DNA of 64,000 nt from Dehalococcoidia bacterium (GTDB lineage: Bacteria; Chloroflexota; Dehalococcoidia; GIF9; AB-539-J10), in contig JAUWYX010000007.1 in the NCBI GenBank assembly GCA_030615625.1, positions 22,502-86,501 on the forward strand, in the 5' to 3' direction. Under the pieces are notes generated by a model. That model did not search any database and was not told where the DNA came from. It saw nothing but the letters and a program-made list of their open reading frames with translations. Shown one piece after another: positions 20,952 through 29,338 of this stretch (positions are counted from its first letter, which is position 1; each line of letters begins with the position of its first letter). Both the position numbers and the translations under genes were made by a program.

Positions 20952-22100
20952 ATGAAAGTTGAAGACATCAAGAAAATTGCGGTTATGGGGGCTGGCGACA
21001 TGGGACATGGCATTGCCGAGGTGGCGCTGCTTGCGGGCTACAAGGTAGCACTGCGGGACATCGAGCAAAGATTTGTTGACAGGGGGCTTTCCAGAATTAA
21101 GGAGAGCCTGGATAAGCTCGCGGGAAAGCAGAAAATCACTGAAGAGAACAAAAAGGCGATGGTGGCTAACATCACGACCTTTGTTGATATTGCTGAGTCT
21201 GTTAAGGACGCTGATTTTGTTATTGAGGCAGTTCCCGAGATTATGGACCTCAAGAAGCAGGTTTTCCAGGCGCTGGATGCAGCCGCTCCAAAACATGCCA
21301 TACTGGCTTCGAATACCTCCAATATGAGCATCACGGAGATTGCCGCGGCTACGAAGAGGCCGGAGCAGGTCGTCGGCATGCATTTCTTTAACCCGGCTGT
21401 CCTGATGAAGCTCGTCGAGGTCACAAAGGGAGGAAAGACAACCGAGGAGACAATGCAGGTGGCATATAATCTGGCGCTGAAGATGAACAAGGTGCCGGTC
21501 AGGGTTGAGAAAGACTCTATCGGATTTGTTTATAATCGGATCAACGCGCCGGCCCAGATTCTACTTAGCCTGATGGTAGAAAAAGGCGTGGCTGCCCCGA
21601 TGGAAATCGATGCCAAGATGAGAAAGATAGGTATGCCTATGGGGCCATACGAGCTGATGGACTATGTGGGGCTGGATGTCGCCTATCACGGCGCTCTTTA
21701 TTTTGCTGACAAACTCTCTCGCGACTACGCGCCGCCCAGCTGGCTCAAAGCTAAGATTGACGCTGGTACGCTGGGGAAGAAGACAGGAAAGGGCATTTTT
21801 GACTGGTCTAAAGGCAGGCCAGAGATAGACTTATCCAAGGCGAAAGAAGACTTCGACCCCACTGCCTTGATTGCCCTTCAGGTTAACGAGGCGACAAAGT
21901 TGCTCGAGGCCGGAGTAGTCAAGAGTCCGGACGAAATTGACAAGGCGATGGTTAATGGAGGCGGTTCGGTGATTGGTCCCTTTCAGCTTGCCAAGGGGAT
22001 AGGGTATGATAAATTAGCCAAAATATGTGAAGACCTTGCCCAAGAGTTTGATGTCAAAGTTTTCGAGCCCACTGAGACATTGAAGAAGGGGAATATCTGA
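20952..22100 (+). CDS. 3-hydroxyacyl-CoA dehydrogenase
   Basis: IAVMGAGDMGHGIAEVALLAGYKVALRDI, ASNTSNMSITEIA, GMHFFNPAVLMKLVEV, DSIGFVYNRI; two C-terminal helical domains. Confidence 0.95.
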   Translation: MKVEDIKKIAVMGAGDMGHGIAEVALLAGYKVALRDIEQRFVDRGLSRIKESLDKLAGKQKITEENKKAMVANITTFVDIAESVKDADFVIEAVPEIMDLKKQVFQALDAAAPKHAILASNTSNMSITEIAAATKRPEQVVGMHFFNPAVLMKLVEVTKGGKTTEETMQVAYNLALKMNKVPVRVEKDSIGFVYNRINAPAQILLSLMVEKGVAAPMEIDAKMRKIGMPMGPYELMDYVGLDVAYHGALYFADKLSRDYAPPSWLKAKIDAGTLGKKTGKGIFDWSKGRPEIDLSKAKEDFDPTALIALQVNEATKLLEAGVVKSPDEIDKAMVNGGGSVIGPFQLAKGIGYDKLAKICEDLAQEFDVKVFEPTETLKKGNI

Positions 22101-22656
22101 TTAAGAAGCATAAGGGCCTGCTTAAGTGACTTGAATCAAACCAGGGGCTGCATCACAAGAATTGCTTCTCTTTTGGTGTGGCCTTGGTTCGGTTGTGGTG
22201 TCAACCTTCTTCATAGTCTGGCTTTACCTCCTTCTAAAGTTGAGCTTGTTTAATAATCCTCTCTGCGATTCTGAGGTCGCCCTGGGCAGCCGAAGAATAT
22301 AGAGACCCTCTCCTTCGGTTCACTCAGGGTCAGGGTGACAATTAAACGGTCTAAAGGTTTAACCAGACCAAATCATAACTTTCGGTTAGATTTTAGATGA
22401 TTTAAACCACCACTCATAATTTGCCGACTTTTTTTACCGGATGGCATGAAATTCTGGAAGAATCCTGAAAAAACCTGACAGTGTGGGGATGATATACTAT
22501 AAGCAGTTTGGGCAGTATTTGTCACTTTACTGTGAGTGGACTGAAGGATTATAGACAGTCTGTTCAGTGACAAAAGAGAGGTTAATAAAAGGCAAGAGTT
22601 TTAAGGTTTTATCGTAAGAGAGTAAAAATAATGGCTAATTTAACGGATGAGAAGAG

Positions 22657-24987
22657 ATGAAGAAAGAGAAAAAGCTTCTATTGTTCTTAGCACTGATTCT
22701 TGTTGGTGTGCTGCTTTTTGGCGCTGTCCCGGCTTTGGCCGGTGAAAATCCTGGTCGTGGAAAGTCACTGGCGGAAGCCAGAAAGGCGCTGGAACAAGAA
22801 CTTTTGCCTCTGGCGGGAGCCGGCTTTGTTGGCATCGCCCATTCGGAAGCTGAGGGCGAAATCACCGTCTTTGTCGAGAATGAACAGACGAAGCAAAGAG
22901 TGCCGCGCTCCTTTGAAGGCTACGCGGTGCGGACGGAAGTTACCGGGAAAATACAAGCATTTTCTACTCAGGTAGCGGAGCCCCTAAACGGCGTTAGTCC
23001 TGAGAGACGACACGAGGTCAGCCCTCTGGTTGGCGGGATAAGCCTGTCAGCCTACGTCCCGGACCTGTATTATGCCGGAACCCTGGGCATGGTCACCTAT
23101 GACGACAAGATTCTGTCTAATGCCCACGTTATCGCTATGGATCCGGATACGCATGAGTTTCTCGCCCTAGGAACAGACATCATCCAGCCCGGAAGTGGCG
23201 ACGGAGGAAATATGGGAGATCGGGTGGGGGAACTAGAAGCATACATACCTATTGACTTTGACCCTGGTGCGGAAAACTATGCTGATGCTGCTATAGGCAG
23301 TATTGATGAGGGTGTTGATGCGTCCTACGGTGAGCAGTTTGATGAAGGAGATAATTACTGGGTTGAAGGGTGGACCGAGGTCTCTACGGGAGATATCGTA
23401 CGAAAATCTGGGCGCACGACTGGAGTAACCACCGGCGAGGTGTATCAAACCAATGGCTCTGTCTGGGTTGAGTACGACGGCCAAGCAGCTCATTTCGTGG
23501 ACCAAATTATAGTAGAGCAAGTGAATTGGTCCTTCTCAGGGCACGGTGATTCAGGCTCCGCGGTGGATAAAGATGGAGAGTTCGTGGGGCTGGTTTTTGC
23601 TGGCTCCCACGACTACGCGTTCATTAACAAGGCAGGGCACATTATTAATGGGCTTGGTATCGCTGTTGAGCCTCTGGAGGGTCAGTATAGCCTCTCCATC
23701 TCCAGCACCCCTGGCGGTGAGGTGACCACCCCCGGTGAGGGAATGTATATCTACGATGCCGAGGAAGTGGTCTCCCTTGTCGCTGAGGCTGACGTTGGCA
23801 ACCACTACCACTTTGTGGAATGGACTGGCGATGTGGAGGAAATCGACAATCCTGAGGCTGCCTCGACCAACATAACCATGAATGACTCTTACTCCATCAC
23901 CGCTAACTTTGAACTAGACCCAGGTTGGTATAGCCTCACCATCTCCAGCACCGAAGGCGGCTCGGTAACCGAACCCGGTGAAGGGCCTTTTATCTATGCC
24001 GCTAGCATGGTGGTCAACCTTGTTGCTGAATATGACGAACACTACCACTTTGTGGAATGGACTGGCGATGTGGATGAAATCGACAATCCTGAGGCTGCCT
24101 CGACCAACATCACCATGAACGGCTCCTACTCCATCACCGCCAACTTTGAACTAGACGAAGGTTGGCATAGCCTCACCATCTCCAGCACCGAAGGCGGCTT
24201 GGTAACCACCCCCGGTGAGGGGACTTCTGTCCATGCCGCTAACACGACGGTCGACCTTGTCGCTGAGCCTAACGTAGGCTACCAGTTTTTGAGGTGGACT
24301 GGCAATGTAAGTACCATCGCCGATGTCGATGCTGCCGAGACCACCATCGCCATGAACGCTTCCTATTCCATCACCGCCACTTTTGAGACGTCGCACCCCG
24401 AACCCATCATGGTGATATTGACGGTATCCAGCACCACTGGTGGCTCGGTAACTACCCCCAGTGAGGGGACATTCTCGTGTCCTCTCGGCTCTGCAGTCAA
24501 CCTTGTGGCTGAGGCAGTGAGTGGCTACCGGTTTACCAACTGGTCGGGCGATGTGGGCACCATTGCCGATGTTAACGATGCCACCACCACCATCACCATG
24601 GACAGCTCCTACTCCATCATAGCCAATTTTAGTGGGGCTGGCTCGCGGTGCTTCATCGCCACCGCAGCCTACGGCACGCCCATGGCAGAGGAAATAGAAA
24701 TTTTGCGTGACTTCAGAGATGAATACTTGCTCACCAGCCCGGTAGGGAAGGCTTTGGTGGAGTTTTACTACAGGGTCAGCCCACCAATAGCTGAGTTCAT
24801 AACTGAGCATCCCAGCCTGAAGCCAATAGTGAGGGCTGGGCTGCTGCCGGCTGTGGCCATGAGCACCATAGCCGTCAACACTACTCCGGCCGAGAAGATG
24901 GTTATAGCAGGCTTGCTGGTGCTGGTTTCAGTGGCACTGGCTGTCTGGGCAACGAGGCGGCGAGATAGAGGCCCAGAGTATACCTAA
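22657..24987 (+). CDS. Secreted trypsin-like serine protease with four InlB-type repeats, CFI-box domain and C-terminal TM/Arg tail
   Basis: Signal peptide; LSNAHVIAMD (His), NYADAAIG (Asp), GHGDSGSAV (Ser); ~80-aa repeats LTISSTEGG..T.PGEG...VAE...YHFVEWTGDV...TNITMN.SYSITANFE; CFIATAAYGT...; TM MVIAGLLVLVSVALAVWATRRRDRG. Confidence 0.85.
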   Translation: MKKEKKLLLFLALILVGVLLFGAVPALAGENPGRGKSLAEARKALEQELLPLAGAGFVGIAHSEAEGEITVFVENEQTKQRVPRSFEGYAVRTEVTGKIQAFSTQVAEPLNGVSPERRHEVSPLVGGISLSAYVPDLYYAGTLGMVTYDDKILSNAHVIAMDPDTHEFLALGTDIIQPGSGDGGNMGDRVGELEAYIPIDFDPGAENYADAAIGSIDEGVDASYGEQFDEGDNYWVEGWTEVSTGDIVRKSGRTTGVTTGEVYQTNGSVWVEYDGQAAHFVDQIIVEQVNWSFSGHGDSGSAVDKDGEFVGLVFAGSHDYAFINKAGHIINGLGIAVEPLEGQYSLSISSTPGGEVTTPGEGMYIYDAEEVVSLVAEADVGNHYHFVEWTGDVEEIDNPEAASTNITMNDSYSITANFELDPGWYSLTISSTEGGSVTEPGEGPFIYAASMVVNLVAEYDEHYHFVEWTGDVDEIDNPEAASTNITMNGSYSITANFELDEGWHSLTISSTEGGLVTTPGEGTSVHAANTTVDLVAEPNVGYQFLRWTGNVSTIADVDAAETTIAMNASYSITATFETSHPEPIMVILTVSSTTGGSVTTPSEGTFSCPLGSAVNLVAEAVSGYRFTNWSGDVGTIADVNDATTTITMDSSYSIIANFSGAGSRCFIATAAYGTPMAEEIEILRDFRDEYLLTSPVGKALVEFYYRVSPPIAEFITEHPSLKPIVRAGLLPAVAMSTIAVNTTPAEKMVIAGLLVLVSVALAVWATRRRDRGPEYT
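23686..24640 (+). repeat. Four tandem ~80-codon InlB-type repeats
   Basis: Repeat starts near 23686, 23929, 24166, 24416; repeats 1 and 2 nearly identical over the FVEWTGDV.EIDNPEAASTNITMN block. Confidence 0.85.
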
Positions 24988-25097
24988 GGGTGAGATTGTA
25001 CATTTGCCTGCTGTAATACCTCCACGACCCTGGCAGTGCTCTGCAATGGCGAAATAAAGGAATGTAATTGCCATGCTTTGTTCACCCTCACTTTAAT

Positions 25098-25119
25098 CCT
25101 CTCCCATCAAGGGAGAAGA
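25098..25119. repeat. Hairpin resembling the one after secA
   Basis: TCCTCTCCC atcaa GGGAGAAGA; compare 1878-1900. Confidence 0.4.
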
Positions 25120-25169
25120 GATGCCCCTTTTAAGAAAGTCCGTTTTTTGCTACAATTGTCCACCGAGCA

Positions 25170-28100
25170 ATGAGTTATTTCCTGGGCGTAGATATTGGAT
25201 CTGTCAATGCTAAGCTGGCGCTCATAGACGAGAACTGCAGGGTCGTTCAGTTTGATACTGAGAAAGTAAGCTCCAGCCCCAGGGCCGCCGTCAGTTCACT
25301 TATCGCCAGGCTGGGCGAGAGATTCAATGTTGAAGAGATTGTCGCTGCTGGTGTATCCGGCTCAGGCAGGGCTGTTATCCCCAAGGAGCTTGGCTGGACG
25401 GAATACAGCAGCTCACTGGCGATTGCCTCTGGGCTGCTCCATCGTTACCCCGACGTTAAAACTATCATACAAATCGGCGGCCAGAGCACCCTGGTGATAG
25501 AGCTGGAAGATGGCTTGAGAAAACCGTGGAAGGTGGCATCCAATCCCCTTTGTGCTGCGGGCACGGGAAGGTTCCTGGAGCAACAGGCCTACAGGATTGG
25601 CATCAGCATGGAAGACTTCGCCACCCTGGCCCTGAAATGTAAGGGCACTCCTCCTAGGATAGCCGCCCGATGCAGCGTCTTTGCCAAGACCGACCTCATC
25701 CACCTACAGCAGAAGGGAGCCCCGCTGGACGCCATGCTCTACGCACTCTGCGAAAGCGTGGCCCGAATGGTCGCCTCTTTGAAGAAAGGAACTTTCCAGG
25801 AGCCGGTCTATTTTGTGGGCGGCGTTGCCGCCAATCCTGCCGTGGCCAAATCCCTCAACGATATGATTTCTGCCAGGAATGGGCATCCCGTTGAGATAAT
25901 CATTCCCGAAGATTACCTTCACATGGAGTCCCTGGGTTCGGCATTACTGTCCATAGGAAAAACTTCTCAGGGCGTTACGCTGTCAGGAACAGATGCCAGG
26001 CAGCGCCATTTTGAAATGCCCAGGCTGGAAATTGTCGCCGTTCAGGACGGTAAGGATGGTCAGAGGATAGAAGAACCATGTGTTGGCTACCTCGGGGTTG
26101 ACGTTGGCTCCACCAGCACCAAGGCTGTGATAATGGATGAATCGGGCACACGATTGCTGGGGAAGAACTACCTGATGACTGCGGGAAGGCCAATTGAGGC
26201 TGTCAGGCAGGTCTTCAGAAACTTGCTTTGGGAGGGTGCAGACAAGGTCAAGATAGCTGGCGTCGGCGTTACCGGCTCTGGTAGATATCTGGTGGGTGGC
26301 TTCATCGGGGCAGACTTGATTAAGAATGAGATAACGGCACAGACCAGGGCTGCCGCCGAGTTGGACACTGAAGCAGACATTATCGAGATTGGTGGGCAGG
26401 ACTCCAAGCTGGTCATCAAGAGAAACGGCGTGGTCGTGGACTATCATATGAACAAGGCCTGTGCCGCGGGGACAGGAAGCTTCATTGACGAACTAGCCGA
26501 GATGCTCGGCATTTCCGTGACCAATGGTGAGTTTGCTGACCTGGCATTTGCTGCCCCCCATACCATTGAGCTGGGGACGAGATGTGCTGCTTTTATGGGT
26601 CAGGCGGTGGCCTCGGCACAGCAAGAAGGCGTGCCGCTGGAAATAATCACGGCCAGTCTGGCTAACTCCATAGCTAAGAACTATCTCTCCAAGGTGGTGG
26701 AGCACAGAAAGCTGGGCGACAAGGTTATCCTCACTGGAGCGGTATTCTACAACAAAGCCGTAGTCTCTGCCTTCCACCAGCAGCTTAAAGGTAAAACATT
26801 GACCGTGCCGGAGCACAAGGAAGTCAGCGGCGCCATAGGCGCAGCCCTACTGGCAAAAGAGGCCATGGCCGGCCAGGAATCGAAGTTCAAGGGCTGTCAG
26901 GAGGTTGTGGACAGAGAGTGTAAACTTACTACATTTGTGTGCAAAGGGTGCGACAACAACTGCACCATTACCAGGATGGAGATGCCCGGTGAAGAGCATA
27001 GCTATTATGGCAGCAGGTGCGACAAGTACGACGCCATAGCCAGCCATGCCAAGAGAGAGACCTTCTTCGATAAGCGGGAACAGTTGCTCTTTCGAGAGTA
27101 CAAAAAGGATTCCGGCACAGGGCCTGTGGTGGGCATTCCCAGAGCATTGCTGGTCTATGACTATGCTCCGCTTATTATCGGGTTCCTTAATGCCCTCGAC
27201 GCCAAGGTTGCCCTTTCCAGCCAGACCAACAACGCAATCATGGAGCAGGCCATCGAGCTAAGCTACACCGACAGTTGTTTTCCCATGAAGCTTCTCCACG
27301 GGCATGCGGCAATGCTTAAGGATGTGGATTACATCCTTTATCCCTGCGCCATTCGCCTGGGTAGCAAAGATGGGGATGCGAACCAGAAATACTCCTGTCC
27401 CTTAGTTCAGGCCTCTCCGTTCATAATACGCAATGTGCTTGGCTTTGGGGAACGGCTGTTGATACCCATAATTGATTTCAGTCGAGGCGATGACGATGTG
27501 ATAAAGAACCTGGCGGATGTCGCCGTGAAGATGGGGTTCAGTAGAAAGAAAGGCAAGGAAGCAGCCCTGGCTGGCATTGAATCTCAGCGGAGATTCGAGG
27601 CCGACCAGGCAGTGCTGGGCAGGGAACTATTGAAGCAACTGCGCCAAAGCGACCAGTTGGGCGTGGTCCTCTTCGCCAGGTCTTATATGTCGCAGGATGC
27701 CGGGGCAAATCTGGGCATAGCGGAGAAGCTCGCTCAGCTTGGGGTGGTGCCCATACCGCTGGACTTTTTGCCCCTGGAGTCGGTGAATGCCAAGGATTAC
27801 TCCGACCGACCGTACTGGTTCTATGAGAACAAATATATAGCCGGCGCGGCTATAACTGTCTCAGACCCGCAGCTTTATGGGTTGTCGCTGACAAACTTTG
27901 GATGCGGCCCGAACTCCTTTATCCTCCACCTTGTAGAAGATATCATGGGGGGCAAGCCTCTGGGGCAGTTGGAAATAGACGAGCATGCCGCTGAGGCTGG
28001 TATCGTTACCCGCCTCGAAGCCTTCGTCGACACCATTGAAGGATTTGCCCACTCTGCCGGGAAGCAGGAAGCGCCACATAAAGAAGATATCTATCGGAGA

Positions 28101-29309
28101 GCATTTCCGGCCGTCATTGATACCGCGAAGACCTTCATTATTCCCAGGATGGCGCCGCACATTGAGCTTGTAGGTGCGCTTCTAGAGGGCAGCGGCTTCC
28201 GAGCAGTTGTGCTTCCTGAGGCCAATGAACGCAATCTACTCTATGCTGATAAGATAACATCGGGCATGGAATGTTTGCCCTATCGGGTAACCCTGGGCGA
28301 CTTTCTGAGGTTCAGTTACGAAGATGGCACTGACTTGAAAAACGTAGAGGCAGTTATGGCGGGGGCATATGGTCCCTGCCGCTTTGGGAAATATGCGCTG
28401 GAACAAATCAAGATACTTAAGGACGTGGGCATTGACCTTCCCATACGGACCACTGTGTCGAACAATGCGTATCGGGATACAGACATTAGCCCTCGTTTTG
28501 CCCGCCTCGCCTGGAAGGGCTGCGTGGCTATTGACTATCTCCAAAGGTCACTCTGGCGCACTCGCCCTTATGAAAAGAAGTCGGGCTCGGCAGACGAATT
28601 GTTTGATGAATATCTGGGCAGAATTGTCGGTCGCGTCCGTAAGAAAGAAAGTCTCGATGATATCCTGAGCCACGTAAATTCTGATTTTAGGTCTCTCATT
28701 GACCCTGAACTGCCCCGCAAGCCTCTAGTGGGCATTAATGGCGAAATCTTTTTGCGCTCCAACAGATTTAGCAACCAGGACCTGGTCAGGGAATGTGAAA
28801 AGGCTGGATTGGAGGTCGTCGTCTCTTCCATAGGAGAATGGATAAAATATATCTTCTACCGGCATGTTGAGGATGCTGTAAGGGACCGCAAATTCCTGAA
28901 GGCGCTGATTAGCTATATTATAAAACGTGTCTGGGAACATGACGAGCACAAGGTAGTCAAACATTTCCAGAACCTCGTTGATATGAAAGAGCCCTCAACG
29001 GAGGAAGTACTGAGGTGGACAAGTGAGTGGCTTTCCCCAAAATGCGGAAGTGAGGCAGTTCTCAGTATAGGTAGTGGAGTCGAATGGATGGAGAATCCTA
29101 AGTTTGCTGGTGTGATATCAGTAATGCCCCATGGTTGTATGCCCGGTGGAATTGTAGCTGCGATGTCAGAAAAATTCAGTGTTCTGTATCGTAAGCCCTG
29201 GATCAATCTCACATATGACGGCTTTGTGGAAAGCACCAACCTTACGAGAATCAATAATTTTGCCGAGGTGCTTAGATTTTGTAGCCAGGAAAGGAATGAA
29301 GGTATTTAG
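25170..29309 (+). CDS. Giant acyl-CoA dehydratase activase (tandem BcrA/D-BadF/G ATPase domains + DUF2229/HgdB-like region)
   Basis: First ATPase GVDIGSVNAKLALID...NPLCAAGTGRFLEQQAYRIGI; second GVDVGSTSTKAVIMD...MNKACAAGTGSFIDELAEMLGI; then CKGCDNNCTI and VGIPRALLVYDYAPLIIGFLNAL...SYTDSCFPMKLLHGHA. Confidence 0.93.
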   Translation: MSYFLGVDIGSVNAKLALIDENCRVVQFDTEKVSSSPRAAVSSLIARLGERFNVEEIVAAGVSGSGRAVIPKELGWTEYSSSLAIASGLLHRYPDVKTIIQIGGQSTLVIELEDGLRKPWKVASNPLCAAGTGRFLEQQAYRIGISMEDFATLALKCKGTPPRIAARCSVFAKTDLIHLQQKGAPLDAMLYALCESVARMVASLKKGTFQEPVYFVGGVAANPAVAKSLNDMISARNGHPVEIIIPEDYLHMESLGSALLSIGKTSQGVTLSGTDARQRHFEMPRLEIVAVQDGKDGQRIEEPCVGYLGVDVGSTSTKAVIMDESGTRLLGKNYLMTAGRPIEAVRQVFRNLLWEGADKVKIAGVGVTGSGRYLVGGFIGADLIKNEITAQTRAAAELDTEADIIEIGGQDSKLVIKRNGVVVDYHMNKACAAGTGSFIDELAEMLGISVTNGEFADLAFAAPHTIELGTRCAAFMGQAVASAQQEGVPLEIITASLANSIAKNYLSKVVEHRKLGDKVILTGAVFYNKAVVSAFHQQLKGKTLTVPEHKEVSGAIGAALLAKEAMAGQESKFKGCQEVVDRECKLTTFVCKGCDNNCTITRMEMPGEEHSYYGSRCDKYDAIASHAKRETFFDKREQLLFREYKKDSGTGPVVGIPRALLVYDYAPLIIGFLNALDAKVALSSQTNNAIMEQAIELSYTDSCFPMKLLHGHAAMLKDVDYILYPCAIRLGSKDGDANQKYSCPLVQASPFIIRNVLGFGERLLIPIIDFSRGDDDVIKNLADVAVKMGFSRKKGKEAALAGIESQRRFEADQAVLGRELLKQLRQSDQLGVVLFARSYMSQDAGANLGIAEKLAQLGVVPIPLDFLPLESVNAKDYSDRPYWFYENKYIAGAAITVSDPQLYGLSLTNFGCGPNSFILHLVEDIMGGKPLGQLEIDEHAAEAGIVTRLEAFVDTIEGFAHSAGKQEAPHKEDIYRRAFPAVIDTAKTFIIPRMAPHIELVGALLEGSGFRAVVLPEANERNLLYADKITSGMECLPYRVTLGDFLRFSYEDGTDLKNVEAVMAGAYGPCRFGKYALEQIKILKDVGIDLPIRTTVSNNAYRDTDISPRFARLAWKGCVAIDYLQRSLWRTRPYEKKSGSADELFDEYLGRIVGRVRKKESLDDILSHVNSDFRSLIDPELPRKPLVGINGEIFLRSNRFSNQDLVRECEKAGLEVVVSSIGEWIKYIFYRHVEDAVRDRKFLKALISYIIKRVWEHDEHKVVKHFQNLVDMKEPSTEEVLRWTSEWLSPKCGSEAVLSIGSGVEWMENPKFAGVISVMPHGCMPGGIVAAMSEKFSVLYRKPWINLTYDGFVESTNLTRINNFAEVLRFCSQERNEGI

Positions 29310-29338
29310 GCAACCTTACCTCCAGCTAATGTGCAATT

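Noticed and set aside
24151-24810. 219-aa minus-strand ORF
   Set aside because: Antisense to the InlB repeats of the serine protease; repeat-driven artefact.
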